The notes: generated by a model not told the origin, from the letters alone. A stretch of 38,083 bases of DNA from Lachnospiraceae bacterium (GCA_019421365.1 JAHZFJ010000035.1:1-38083); one strand, 5' to 3'. Counted from the first letter of the stretch, positions 15,886 through 25,098 are shown. Numbers and translations: made by a program.

Positions 15886-17721
15886 TTATTTAATCATAAA
15901 ATTAGCTACGCCAACATTTTTCAAAATAATGATTGGTTTGCACTGGAATCTATTGCAACAATTATCAATCGGCCTTACTTTTAAGATATAACAGCCTTCA
16001 TATGGAACTTCAAATTCAAAGTAACCACAGTCATTAATCTGTACACAGAACAGAAACGTCTTACAGCCGTTACCTCTCTTGTATAATTCTACCTCCCATT
16101 CATGGACATTACCACAGTGGCAACCTAAAATACAGCCTCTAATAAAACCGGGTTTGATCAGGCAATCCTGACAAACTGGGCAAACTGGACAAGGTCTTGG
16201 TTCTGGGCATGTTGGGCATACCGGACATACAGGACAAGGTTCCGGTATTGGACAAGGTCTAGGTTCTGGACATGTTGGGCATACCGGGCATGTTGGACAA
16301 GGTCTAGGTGTAGGGCATACCGGACATGGTTCTGGCGTTGGACACGTCGGGCATACTGGACAAGGTTCTGGTGTTGGGCACGCCGGGCATACTGGACAAG
16401 GTTCCGGTGTTGGACAAGGAGTAGGTGTAGGACATGTTGGGCATGGTTCTGGCGTTGGACAAGGAGTAGGTACCGGACATGGTTCTGGCGCTGGGCAAGG
16501 AGTAGGTACCGGACATGGTTCTGGTGTTGGGCAAGGTGTAGGTGCCGGACATGGTTCTGGCGTTGGACAAGGTGTAGGTGCTGGGCATTCCGGACACACT
16601 TTCTCTGTTTCCGGTGATACCTGAGGTACTTGCGGAGCTGGAACCACAGGGGTTGGTGGTACTGGAGCCGGTGGTACTGGAGCTGGTGCTACGGCTTGAC
16701 ATACCACTCCTCCAACAAATGGATAATAATGAAATTCAAATCCACTTGCAGGATTTACTGCAAAACCTCCAAGGGCAGCATTACCACTTACATGACCACC
16801 TGTAGGATGAGCATGGAACATTGCCTGTGGTGCCAGTATACTTCCCCAGAAGTCAGATGACTTCTCCATAAAGATATTAGTTGCATCCTCAAACACATAC
16901 AACGTCTCATTCGCCTTACTCTTTTCCCCATAAACACCGTATTGTAAATGAGCATTTGCCCCTGTCCTTAGCCTTACAATAACTTTACTACCTTGAGGAA
17001 CTTCCGCACGTATTCCTTTGTTAATTAAGCCATTTGGTCTTACATCGATAAGGAATACATTCTGTACAGGGTCATTTCCTCTTAAAATCCATTCGTAATT
17101 ATTATCCACCACTCTTCCATTAGGAGTTAAATCTTCAATACATTTCTTATAGTCTCCAATGCTTTCTCTAGCATCGTTAAAAAATCTTGGTATGTCAGCA
17201 CCTATCCTTCCTGCAGGTATATATCTTGGTACATCATAACTTGGAACCACATAGTGATCACCTTTATCTGTTGGTGTCCAATATTGACTGCCGCCATTGG
17301 CCTGATACAAAAACTTTAGTTCCTTTATCCCATCAGTCTTACCATCTTTTCCGATTAAGTAAGTGCTTCCCTTAGCTGCATGGAATCCACCGCCTGCAAC
17401 CACATGGCCAATAACAACCAAAGGGCCGGTCATAGATACATTACCTCCAGCTAAAAAGCGTACTAAATCCGGTGAATAATCGATTTTTCTGTATCCGTTT
17501 TCTCTACCAAAACCAACACTTAGACCCCTTTGGCTGTAAAAATTTCTACCTATAGCCACAGGACCTTCAATATCTACAATGTTATTAGCATCATTAAATA
17601 CAATAACATTAAATCTGGATGCTGAACCAAAAGGCTGACCTTCAATATTATACCAATTTATATTATTAAAAGGTAATCCAGCGCTTTCCATAGCATCACC
17701 ACTATAACTGCTACTATCCAT
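15886..17721 (-). CDS. Surface-type protein: choice-of-anchor-A-like domain plus Pro-Cys repeat
   Basis: About 611 residues from the ATG at 17721, which has AAAGGAG just upstream; the open frame extends 11 codons further without a ribosome site. Residues about 15-340 look like a choice-of-anchor A domain: FNVIVFNDANNIVDIEGPVAIGRNF, later GPLVVIGHVVAGGGFHAAKGS and FWGSILAPQAMFHAHPTGGHVSGNA (all split motifs; key parts are VAIGRNF and HVSGNA). A Pro/Val linker leads to a Pro-Cys repeat (about 376-520), then an approximately 90-residue C-terminal domain with many cysteines and aromatic residues (for example FEFEVPYEGCYILKVRP), which resembles a beta-sandwich such as a carboxypeptidase-regulatory-like fold. 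No N-terminal signal peptide is visible, which is odd for a surface protein; a spore-coat or exosporium role would explain it. This is an inference. Confidence 0.75.
   Translation of the reverse strand: MDSSSYSGDAMESAGLPFNNINWYNIEGQPFGSASRFNVIVFNDANNIVDIEGPVAIGRNFYSQRGLSVGFGRENGYRKIDYSPDLVRFLAGGNVSMTGPLVVIGHVVAGGGFHAAKGSTYLIGKDGKTDGIKELKFLYQANGGSQYWTPTDKGDHYVVPSYDVPRYIPAGRIGADIPRFFNDARESIGDYKKCIEDLTPNGRVVDNNYEWILRGNDPVQNVFLIDVRPNGLINKGIRAEVPQGSKVIVRLRTGANAHLQYGVYGEKSKANETLYVFEDATNIFMEKSSDFWGSILAPQAMFHAHPTGGHVSGNAALGGFAVNPASGFEFHYYPFVGGVVCQAVAPAPVPPAPVPPTPVVPAPQVPQVSPETEKVCPECPAPTPCPTPEPCPAPTPCPTPEPCPVPTPCPAPEPCPVPTPCPTPEPCPTCPTPTPCPTPEPCPVCPACPTPEPCPVCPTCPTPEPCPVCPTPRPCPTCPVCPTCPEPRPCPIPEPCPVCPVCPTCPEPRPCPVCPVCQDCLIKPGFIRGCILGCHCGNVHEWEVELYKRGNGCKTFLFCVQINDCGYFEFEVPYEGCYILKVRPIDNCCNRFQCKPIIILKNVGVANFMIK
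16162..16596 (-). repeat. Coding repeat: Pro-Cys units (PCPTPEPCP and PVCPTCP)
   Basis: About 145 residues made almost only of Pro, Cys, Thr, Glu, Val and Ala. The first half repeats PCPTPEPCP and PCPVPTPCP units; the second half shifts to CPVCPTCP with some Arg (EPRPCP). The DNA is repetitive and more GC-rich than its surroundings. So many cysteines in a regular pattern suggest disulfide cross-linking or metal binding. Copy number may vary between strains through slippage. Confidence 0.9.
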
Positions 17722-17867
17722 ATAAACTCCTTTAAATCGCTTGAATTGCAACATTTTATTCTCATTTCATTTTATTCTAATGAAAAAAGTTTGTGCAAGT
17801 TTCTATGCAATCGGAGTAAATTTTATGATTGACAGCTCCCTTTTTAGGGTAAATAAGAAAAACTCTT

Positions 17868-19118
17868 TTAGGGCTGTACGAACTTCCATTCATCATTTGT
17901 GTCTGATGTTTCGTAGGTCCACTGGATAATCGGTGCATTTTCCTCTTTAGATGCATTTTTGACACACATTGCTTTTCCACTGAGTGCAGACACAATTCTA
18001 AAATAGCCGTTATCCGTAGGCACAATGTACCATCTTTGATTGGTGCCTCCATGATATCCATACTGTGTAATGGTATTTCCGTTTGAAGTCACACCCGCAT
18101 CAGCAGTCAAATCTACATATTTTGCAGTTGCAGTATTCTGCATACAATACGTTCCATCTTCGTTTTTAGTCAGTCTCCACCTTGCACTGGCATTGCCATT
18201 GTCTGTGGACTGCACCAGCTGTTTTTTATCCTCCATGGATGATTCTAGAACATTTAAAACCTTTCCGCTACCTCGGTTTACCAACTGATAAACACCTTCC
18301 GTTGGAACACCTGCAAAATCACTGTTATAATAAGTTCTCACATAGTCAATTATGAATTCTCCTGGAAGATATGCATCAACCGGATTTCCAAGGTGTCCCT
18401 CAAGACTTAATACCATGTGTCTGGAAAGCTGTACAAAAGAATCTTCTAATGGCGTCTTTTCCCATGCCAATTTTCCATCAAAGTAAAATCTCAGTTTTCC
18501 ATTGCGACGCTCCAGTCCATAAGTATGATAGTCTGCACTAATATCATCAAGACCTGTTTTCCAAGCATTAGTGCCCATCTGTAAATGTATAGATGGGTTT
18601 TGTCTCCAAGTATGTATTGTACTTGTCATTTTACTGTAGTCAAAGGTCTCCATAATGTCGATTTCCGGATTCGGATTCAGTGCTTTTGTCAATGGAGAGG
18701 ATTGCATCCAGATTGCGCTAAGTACATTAGCAGATTTATTCAATGCCTTTGCTCTTACTTCCACATAAGAATCGGTGCCCGGCACTTCGAATTTGGATTC
18801 CACAGCACCTGCCGTATATGACTTGCCATTATAATTTTCTTTCTTTGCAGTAAGAATAAGTTTTCCATCTCTAATACTAACATTATCCTTCTTAAATGCA
18901 AGATCCGTACTAACATCATACCAAATACCATTATTCCATTTTTCTGCATCCAGTTCATTCCCATTAAATTCATCAGATGCCTCAGGTAACAGTGTCCAGT
19001 TTCCTTCCGGCATGGATTCAGCCTTCACTAAAAACTGCTGTGCTGGCATTTGCAACAACAGTACTGTCCCCATAACCAATACTGCTAATTTCTTTGATAT
19101 CACTCTTAATTTTATCAT
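17868..19118 (-). CDS. Secreted GH16 glycoside hydrolase with ricin-type lectin domain
   Basis: A 416-residue secreted enzyme. A signal peptide occupies about 1-34 (basic KLRVISKK, then a hydrophobic stretch). The GH16 domain (about 36-270) has the catalytic motif EIDIME: Glu152 as nucleophile, Asp154 and Glu157 as acid/base, in PEIDIMETFDY. The C-terminal domain (about 277-416) is a RicinB-like lectin (CBM13 type) with three W motifs (ARW, QRW, DEW) and starts GVYQLVNRGSGKVLN. GH16 enzymes cut beta-1,4 or beta-1,3 glucans and galactans; which one cannot be told, but the galactose-type neighbours make a galactan or poly-LacNAc-like target attractive. The ribosome site is GGAAAGGAG. It lies 112 bases after the GH110-like gene and may share its promoter. 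Confidence 0.85.
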   Translation of the reverse strand: MIKLRVISKKLAVLVMGTVLLLQMPAQQFLVKAESMPEGNWTLLPEASDEFNGNELDAEKWNNGIWYDVSTDLAFKKDNVSIRDGKLILTAKKENYNGKSYTAGAVESKFEVPGTDSYVEVRAKALNKSANVLSAIWMQSSPLTKALNPNPEIDIMETFDYSKMTSTIHTWRQNPSIHLQMGTNAWKTGLDDISADYHTYGLERRNGKLRFYFDGKLAWEKTPLEDSFVQLSRHMVLSLEGHLGNPVDAYLPGEFIIDYVRTYYNSDFAGVPTEGVYQLVNRGSGKVLNVLESSMEDKKQLVQSTDNGNASARWRLTKNEDGTYCMQNTATAKYVDLTADAGVTSNGNTITQYGYHGGTNQRWYIVPTDNGYFRIVSALSGKAMCVKNASKEENAPIIQWTYETSDTNDEWKFVQP

Positions 19119-19230
19119 CTTTGTCTTCTCCTTTCCAAAGTTAACTATTGCGAGAGCGGATTTTTCGCCTATTATAGCTGTTACCTATTCTTCGAAACCT
19201 TCAAGTACGAAGTTTGAGTAATTTTTACTA

Positions 19231-21069
19231 TTAAAGCAAGGTTGCATAGATCTTATTATTTTCTTCCGTACAATCTGATGCCTTCTCAAACTGAATAATC
19301 CCGTGGTACTCCTCCCCATAAATCGGAGCTTCCATCGTACTGGATCCATAGTTATGTTTTTCAAGGGGAAGCTTACCTGCATTCACTATCACATTGTCCT
19401 GTACTATCACATCCCTACATGAGGATAAATACATGGCAAGACGCGGACAGTCAATAAAAGAATTTTTTTCGATTAGGATATTTTCAAAAACACTTTCTTT
19501 TGTACGTCCATCTGGCAAGTAAACTCCCATATAAAGCACTGCCATCTGCCAAGCATTCAGGTCGCAATGGCGAATTACATTATTACGAATAATCAGATTC
19601 TTTACACCATGCCCTTCACTCCATCTTGATTCACACCCTGTCTCAATTTGAATAGCAGCTCCCTGAATATTTTCAAACACATTGTCCTCCACCAATCCAT
19701 TGGAACCTTGAAGTAGAATTCCTCTTGCTCGGTTGTTCACAAAACGGCAGCCTCTGATGATGTAATCATGCGTCTGAAAACGTTTATTCCAAAGAACGGT
19801 ATCTCTTGATAACCCTTCTGGCAATTTTTCTTCAAAGGTCAATAAACAAGTACGGTCCTCAGGCTGATAAGAAACTTCCGTGAGCCTTGAGCTATATCCT
19901 ACAGGAGACAGATCTGGATTACGAAGCTCAACCATATACCCTCTTTCAAACAAAACTGAATCTCTCATAACCCTTCTAGCAAGCAGAGTATAGGAATCCA
20001 CTACTTCAATTCCCATAGAAGAATTGTCATGGATATTAATACAATCATCTCCCGCATAACCAAACTCACAGTTTTCAATAATAAATTTTCCCTGTGAGTT
20101 ACATACATGCAGGCAATCCGTAGCTGTGGAGATACTCCGTGCTGTCCCCGGTCTTACCGTAACCTTGCAGTTTTTAAAATGTAGACCGCAGATATCTCCA
20201 TTTCCCACGAAACCGCTGCCCGGTGAAGAATAAAGTGTAATGTTCTCCATTGTGATATCTGTTGCATCCACTATTGGCACCGTCAGAATATCATATTCAT
20301 AATGTCGAAACCGGAAGCAGTCCCCTCTATGAAAATACTTTTTTGTAAAATCTGGACTTACCGTATAGAACCGAAGTACTCCCTTACTAGCTTTTTCTTG
20401 CTTTGGTAAAAAGACATTGGATAGCTCTCTTACAAGCTCTTGCATTTTACTATCCGATGCCTCATCCTCACTTTTTTTAACATGGTCGTTCTGATAAGGG
20501 CGAAACTCGATACCTCCCTTACAACCCGGCGTATAGCGCTCTTTATCGAAGGGACCTACAATAGAGAATTTCATATCTTCAGAAACATCCTCATACTCAG
20601 GAAAGCTGCATTCGATATAACCTCCGTCCTCTGCTACTTTTGTAATAACACCCACACTTGCTAACGGTGCCTTCTCCCAATTCCAGTCCAAAATCAGATT
20701 CTTTACTAAAATCCGCTTGCTGCCGCGAATGGATATATAGGAATGGAGCGTCTCGAAAACAAATTCACTCCCCTCTCCATCCAGCACGAAATTCTCCATA
20801 CCATCTAACATCAAATGAGCGGTTGTGTCACACTCTTTAAAATAATAGGTCCCCTTTGGCACGGTCAGCTTTCCTATTTTATTCTCGCGACAATAGTCAA
20901 TTGCCGTCGCAAATGCCTTTGTATTGCAAAAATTGATAAGAGGTTTAGCACCAAAAGTATCTACGCTAACCTCAGATACTTCCTTATTATCTGATAAAGC
21001 GGCATCTGGCAGTTGGATTGTAAGTTTGTTTAATTTTAGTTCCAATTCTTTTAATGTATTTGTTTTCAT
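19231..21069 (-). CDS. GH110-like right-handed beta-helix protein (putative alpha-1,3-galactosidase)
   Basis: A 612-residue protein with the pattern of a parallel beta-helix: it opens with a pectate-lyase-like start (VDTFGAKPLINFCNTKAFATAI, then KLTVPKGTYYF), and repeats turns such as FVLDGEG, LVKNLILDW, FIIENCEF and LVEDNVFENI. The segments TDCLHVCNSQGKFIIENC, then GDDCINIHD (Asp341, Asp342, His347), and RGILLQGSNGLVEDNVF resemble family GH110, whose members remove alpha-1,3-linked galactose (for example blood-group B). The family call rests on motif recall, so other beta-helix hydrolases or epimerases stay possible. No signal peptide is present, so it is probably cytosolic and acts on imported oligosaccharides. 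Its promoter and operator are described below. Confidence 0.6.
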   Translation of the reverse strand: MKTNTLKELELKLNKLTIQLPDAALSDNKEVSEVSVDTFGAKPLINFCNTKAFATAIDYCRENKIGKLTVPKGTYYFKECDTTAHLMLDGMENFVLDGEGSEFVFETLHSYISIRGSKRILVKNLILDWNWEKAPLASVGVITKVAEDGGYIECSFPEYEDVSEDMKFSIVGPFDKERYTPGCKGGIEFRPYQNDHVKKSEDEASDSKMQELVRELSNVFLPKQEKASKGVLRFYTVSPDFTKKYFHRGDCFRFRHYEYDILTVPIVDATDITMENITLYSSPGSGFVGNGDICGLHFKNCKVTVRPGTARSISTATDCLHVCNSQGKFIIENCEFGYAGDDCINIHDNSSMGIEVVDSYTLLARRVMRDSVLFERGYMVELRNPDLSPVGYSSRLTEVSYQPEDRTCLLTFEEKLPEGLSRDTVLWNKRFQTHDYIIRGCRFVNNRARGILLQGSNGLVEDNVFENIQGAAIQIETGCESRWSEGHGVKNLIIRNNVIRHCDLNAWQMAVLYMGVYLPDGRTKESVFENILIEKNSFIDCPRLAMYLSSCRDVIVQDNVIVNAGKLPLEKHNYGSSTMEAPIYGEEYHGIIQFEKASDCTEENNKIYATLL

Positions 21070-21176
21070 TCTTACGTAATTCCTCTCTACTTATTAGTTT
21101 TAAACTTCTCTACATGTGTCCTACTTGCTTTTGTATCGTATTCATAGCACTCCCTCCACTTTTTATATTGCTTACA

Positions 21177-21205
21177 AGTATAAAGGTTTTCCACCAAAAT
21201 AAAAT
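21177..21205 (-). promoter_or_regulatory. Promoter of the GH110-like gene
   Basis: On the minus strand: -10 TATACT (21177-21182, in the longer match TATACTTGT), 17-base spacer, weak -35 ATTTTA (21200-21205). The weak -35 and the operator 5 bases further upstream suggest it needs an activator. The permease operon promoter at 28776-28805 has the same hexamers in the same arrangement. Confidence 0.6.
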
Positions 21206-21210
21206 GTTTA

Positions 21211-21229
21211 GAACTAACTTCTGTGTCAC
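21211..21229 (-). promoter_or_regulatory. Putative activator site shared with the permease operon
   Basis: Read on the minus strand this 19-mer fits GTGACWCWGWAGTWAGTYC. The same consensus stands at 28811-28829, with 14 of 19 bases identical, and in both places it is separated from the -35 hexamer by exactly 5 bases. The position just upstream of a weak -35 fits a class of activator sites used by AraC-type regulators. YesN (30391-31929) is the candidate protein; binding is inferred. Confidence 0.55.
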
Positions 21230-21293
21230 TTTTTTTAATTACTTTTAGTAGCTTTTTTATAATCTTCAAAAAAATGAACTTTTTATTTGCTAT

Positions 21294-21339
21294 CGGTTAA
21301 TTTTATTGCATTTTCAATTACCAAATTAATTGTTATAAT
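21294..21339 (+). promoter_or_regulatory. Promoter and upstream box of the YesM kinase gene
   Basis: CGGTTAAT (21294-21301), 9 bases, -35-like TTTTCA (21311-21316), 17 bases, -10 TATAAT (21334-21339). The promoter of the sugar-binding lipoprotein has the same three elements at the same two spacings (28884-28929), which random AT-rich sequence would hardly give. Confidence 0.6.
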
Positions 21340-21369
21340 GATGTCAAGGGCAAACTTGAATAGTAATAA

Positions 21370-21443
21370 CTGGTTCGGGTGTCACAAGCCTCTTCTAAAA
21401 TTGACGAGTCCATATTAAAACTGTTTTTTGACACCCTAACCAG
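21370..21443 (+). repeat. Long imperfect inverted repeat in the YesM leader
   Basis: CTGGTTCGGGTGTCA (21370-21384) and TGACACCCTAACCAG (21429-21443) pair over 15 bases with one mismatch, separated by 44 bases. It lies between the -10 box and the start codon, so it would be part of the transcript and end 30 bases before the start. It may be a leader RNA structure or a two-site operator. Confidence 0.55.
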
Positions 21444-21473
21444 ATAGCAATCTATGTGAATCATGGAGGTACT

Positions 21474-23411
21474 ATGAAACTTATTTTTAAAATTAGACAA
21501 CTACAATCAAACTTAAATACTCTTGTCAAAACACAACTGAGAAGAGTTGGTATTTTTAAAAGATTAAATGTCACCTTTCTGTTGCTTCTCCTGACATCTT
21601 CCTCTTTTTTGACTTTTTTTTCTTTTTTTAAATATTCTGAAGAGATTAATTTGAATATGAACCGTTATGTATCCCTACTAGTCCAAAATGTTGAGTTAAA
21701 AATAAAGGACACCTTGACGGATTATGAAGATGTTACGCTGCGTTTCTACGATGATAGTCAGGTAATCAAAGCTCTTGAAGAAAATGCTAATCTCTCCCCT
21801 CTAGACACCAAAGAAAAGCAGGCAAAGTATGAGGAAAACCGCTATACAATTGAAAGTAAGCTTTACAATATACGTTCAGGCCGAAAAAACATTGTAAACA
21901 TTCAGTTTGTGACTCCCACTCACCAGTATCATATGGTGGAACCAAATGGATACCAGCGAGGTGGAACAATTAAGGATTTGGAAAGCTTCTATCAAAGTGA
22001 ATTTTATTTGTTACCTCAGGAAAAACAGGGGTACCCTGTATGGTTTGACAGTGCTGCACAGTCGAAAGTTTTTTACAAGAATGCACAAAATGTCTATGGA
22101 ATGGGTAACATCATCACTCTGGGTGTCGCTGTATATGCACCCGAAAACCGAGAATTCTTAGGGGTATTACTACTCAACATTGATTTAAATGCCTTTTCTG
22201 GTGCAATGGAAGGTTACGAGTCCTACAATGACGGTAACACATTTATCATTGGTCAGGACGGCGTTCTTACCTGGTTCAACCCTAGCATTTCCGCCCCTTC
22301 TTTTCCAAAGGATAAGGTACCGTTCTCTGAAATGATGAAAAATGAGCAGCACATCCTTCGGACGAAATTAGACCACCAGAATGTACTATTAGCCTATGAA
22401 AAAATACCTGGTACTAAGATTTTTGTGGCTTATATTGCAGACCTGGCCGTTTTGCTTAAACATACTTACCAAATCCGCAATTTATGCATCGCGGTGCTCT
22501 TTGGAACTGTTATTGCAAGCTTTATCATATCCTACTATGTAAACATCAGTATTTCGGACCCCATTCGTCAATTGGTAAGCGTTTTAAAAAAATCAGGGGA
22601 TGGAAAATGGACTACGAGATATTCCAACTCCGGTCACGATGAAATAACGATTCTTGGCGATCGTTTTAACGAAATGGCAGATAAGACCAATCAGCTCATT
22701 GAACAGGTGTATCTCTCTGAAATCAAGAGACAACGTACACTCCTAAGCTGGAAAAATGCTCAGTTAGATGCCATGCTGATGCAAATTAATCCGCATTTTC
22801 TCTACAACACATTGGATATTATCCGCTGGGAAGCCATGTATGAAAACAACGGGGAAAGTCACGTTACCCAGATGATTGAACAATTCAGCAATCTTTGTCG
22901 AATGGGTATGCGTACTGGCAGCAACACAATCTGCCTACGTGAGGGTATTGAGCATGCAACTGCATACATAAATGTAATTAATTTCCGCCATAACGACAAA
23001 ATCAAACTTACAGTTGATACTCAGGTAGATACTGATAATACCTACATTCCTCAGTTCATGCTACAACCAATCATGGAAAATGCGGTTGTCCACGCCTTTG
23101 GGGATGCCAGCAAAGGCTGCTTTATCGAAATATATGCCTACAGTGAAGAAGACGACCTTCACATTCTTGTAAAAGACAATGGTAGAGGAATGGCAGAGAA
23201 TGAGTTGCATACCTTACAATCCTCCCTTTTAAATGCAGATCTAACTGAAAAAAGTATTGGTTTAATTAACGTTCATCAGCGTATACAGCTTTTCTACGGT
23301 GAGGAATACGGTATTAGAATCTCTAGCGAAATTGGACTTGGTTCTCAGATTGAAATTACACTACCTCTACGAAATTTTTCTGAGAACATGAAGAACAGTA
23401 CAGGATTATAA
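21474..23411 (+). CDS. YesM-family sensor histidine kinase
   Basis: About 645 residues from the ATG at 21474 behind a GGAGG; an in-frame GTG at 21456 is less likely. Layout: a membrane helix near residues 30-52, a large external sensor domain of the dCache type (about 55-325), a second helix (about 330-356), a HAMP-like segment (SISDPIRQLVSVLKKSGDGKW), then the His_kinase domain with the phospho-acceptor in INPHFLYNTLDIIRWE (His441), and a HATPase with MLQPIMENAVVHAF, DNGRGM and KSIGLINVHQRI. YesM kinases sense extracellular sugars and phosphorylate YesN AraC-type regulators. Its partner is most likely the interrupted YesN at 30391-31929. It is transcribed opposite to most of the locus and is convergent with the GH123-like gene. 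Confidence 0.92.
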   Translation: MKLIFKIRQLQSNLNTLVKTQLRRVGIFKRLNVTFLLLLLTSSSFLTFFSFFKYSEEINLNMNRYVSLLVQNVELKIKDTLTDYEDVTLRFYDDSQVIKALEENANLSPLDTKEKQAKYEENRYTIESKLYNIRSGRKNIVNIQFVTPTHQYHMVEPNGYQRGGTIKDLESFYQSEFYLLPQEKQGYPVWFDSAAQSKVFYKNAQNVYGMGNIITLGVAVYAPENREFLGVLLLNIDLNAFSGAMEGYESYNDGNTFIIGQDGVLTWFNPSISAPSFPKDKVPFSEMMKNEQHILRTKLDHQNVLLAYEKIPGTKIFVAYIADLAVLLKHTYQIRNLCIAVLFGTVIASFIISYYVNISISDPIRQLVSVLKKSGDGKWTTRYSNSGHDEITILGDRFNEMADKTNQLIEQVYLSEIKRQRTLLSWKNAQLDAMLMQINPHFLYNTLDIIRWEAMYENNGESHVTQMIEQFSNLCRMGMRTGSNTICLREGIEHATAYINVINFRHNDKIKLTVDTQVDTDNTYIPQFMLQPIMENAVVHAFGDASKGCFIEIYAYSEEDDLHILVKDNGRGMAENELHTLQSSLLNADLTEKSIGLINVHQRIQLFYGEEYGIRISSEIGLGSQIEITLPLRNFSENMKNSTGL

Positions 23412-23413
23412 AC

Positions 23414-23452
23414 AAACCTGGACGATATGGTTATACCATATCGTCCAGGTTT
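23414..23452. terminator. Bidirectional terminator that overlaps the end of the GH123-like gene
   Basis: A perfect 18-base inverted repeat with a TAT loop, AAACCTGGACGATATGGT and its complement. A T run follows on the plus strand and a TTTGTT run on the minus strand. The arm 23435-23452 encodes the last codons of the GH123-like protein (NLDDMV), so the stem does double duty. Confidence 0.85.
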
Positions 23453-25077
23453 TTCAGTAATTCTTCATATACGTTTTGAAATTCAGCCGGGTCATCACTG
23501 TATGTATAATTGTTTGTAAACATCTTTCCCAGCAATTTATCATGTAACTCACTGTCTTTTTCCCTTAGAAGCTGCCATAGTGCCGCATCTTCGGCACCAC
23601 GCCGCGAAGCTTCCATTCGCATTCCGAGTTCCGGTCCATCATCTCCCGGATAAACTAGGAACGAGTCACCACAAGGGAAGTTTGTTCCTATTCCAGTATG
23701 ATTTGGACAACTTGTTCCCTCATATGGATTCATCTGCTGTGGGAACTGATTCAGACCCCAATGTAGAAATCCTGAAATCCGGTTTTTCGCACATCCCCAA
23801 AATAATAATCTTCCTTTTATTAATGCAAAATCTAGAAACCTATTAAGCCAGTACCCTTCCGGACCGCAGCAAACATAAGTCCACACAGTTTCACCCAGTT
23901 CAATTAATTTATCAAATTCTTCTTTTTTCTTTTCATATCCGGCTGTTCCAGGCACCCATATATCAATTCCTCCTCGAAACTGTGTAGAATCCACTGCCTC
24001 GATAATTTTCACGCCTGGTATATATTTTCTTAAGATTCCGGCTGCCATATAATACTGGCGTTTTCTAGCATCTAGAACTTCCTGACTCTTATAGTGAATG
24101 TCCGGTTCATCATGAATATGAAACAGAACCTTGTCTTCCCAACCATGTGTTTTCAGGTAATTTGCCAGGCTCTGAACAAATCTAACTGTAATCTCATAAC
24201 CTTCCAAAGAATCTACTGGGACATCTTTTGCCATAGAACAGGTAAAACTGTCTGTATACATATCCGGCATTCCGTCTTTTAGCATTCCACGGTCTAAAAG
24301 TACCCCTAATTCCATGTACTGCATTCCCTCCGCAAAAAAGCAGGAAATAACAGGAGTCAAATACTCAAAATCAAACTCATACGGATTTCTAGAAACAACA
24401 CACTGTTCATCTAATTGAATAAAAAATACGTTTTGATGTATTCTTCTCATTACCTGTACATATTTCTTTAGCATTTTAAGATATGACTCTGTCCCCTTCT
24501 CTACATTATGAAACCGAGTTATTGCGTCTTCAGAAAACCAGTTTGTTACCCAGAATGTATTTTCCGGAATCTTTGTCTTATATACCTGTATTGTAATGCA
24601 GCATCTGTATACCCCTTCGTTGGAACTTGCATTCACATACACAGTATGTTCTCCAGACCTTATTCCTTCGTCTGCCTTCAGACAGAAATAAACTGCTGCC
24701 TTTCCATCTTTTACTTGAATACGTCCATCTTCTTTTCTCTGAAGACAGTCATACACCAAGAAAGGCGCTTGCCGGGTTGCATATCCCGGCTTTTTATCCT
24801 GTCTTTCTTTAAAAACCATAGCACCGCCCTGATTTTCTCCGTCTCCCGTATTATATTCTACCGGGATTTCACGCATTTCGTACCATTCTGCCTCAAAACC
24901 CTCCCCATCTATACTCATCTGTACTTCTAGCGCCTGTGTTTGAAGCAAAAGCTGAATTCCTGGCTTTCCATTTGCTGGCATAACCACACGTAGCTTTTCC
25001 GCGAGGTCTCCAAGTTGACTATCCGGATATAAAAATTCTTCTTTACCTGTCAATATTCCACGGTACGGTTTTTCCAT
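23431..25077 (-). CDS. GH123-like glycoside hydrolase (former DUF4091), putative beta-N-acetylgalactosaminidase
   Basis: A 548-residue protein. The N-terminal part (about 1-170) is a beta-rich domain, the rest a TIM-barrel-like catalytic domain of the DUF4091/GH123 type. The key motif is LFHIHDEPDIHYK: the adjacent pair Asp323-Glu324 matches the acid pair that GH123 enzymes use for substrate-assisted cleavage. The C-terminal part has the family's FLHWGLNQFPQQMNPY and GDSFLVYPGDDGP motifs. GH123 members act on beta-linked GalNAc; remote DUF4091 members may have other substrates, so the substrate is a prediction. No signal peptide, so cytosolic. It is last in the permease operon, 21 bases after the oxidoreductase, and starts with GAGGAG-type ribosome signal. 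Confidence 0.72.
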   Translation of the reverse strand: MEKPYRGILTGKEEFLYPDSQLGDLAEKLRVVMPANGKPGIQLLLQTQALEVQMSIDGEGFEAEWYEMREIPVEYNTGDGENQGGAMVFKERQDKKPGYATRQAPFLVYDCLQRKEDGRIQVKDGKAAVYFCLKADEGIRSGEHTVYVNASSNEGVYRCCITIQVYKTKIPENTFWVTNWFSEDAITRFHNVEKGTESYLKMLKKYVQVMRRIHQNVFFIQLDEQCVVSRNPYEFDFEYLTPVISCFFAEGMQYMELGVLLDRGMLKDGMPDMYTDSFTCSMAKDVPVDSLEGYEITVRFVQSLANYLKTHGWEDKVLFHIHDEPDIHYKSQEVLDARKRQYYMAAGILRKYIPGVKIIEAVDSTQFRGGIDIWVPGTAGYEKKKEEFDKLIELGETVWTYVCCGPEGYWLNRFLDFALIKGRLLFWGCAKNRISGFLHWGLNQFPQQMNPYEGTSCPNHTGIGTNFPCGDSFLVYPGDDGPELGMRMEASRRGAEDAALWQLLREKDSELHDKLLGKMFTNNYTYSDDPAEFQNVYEELLKNLDDMV

Positions 25078-25098
25078 AACTTCATCTCCTCTCCCGTC

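Noticed and set aside
16162..16596. The GC-rich repeat as a CRISPR array
   Set aside because: The units are short, in frame, vary by codon and have no unique spacers; they encode a Pro-Cys repeat.
16304..16702. A 132-codon Ser/Thr-rich minus-strand frame inside the surface protein gene
   Set aside because: It is the out-of-frame shadow of the Pro-Cys repeat; repeats keep several frames open.
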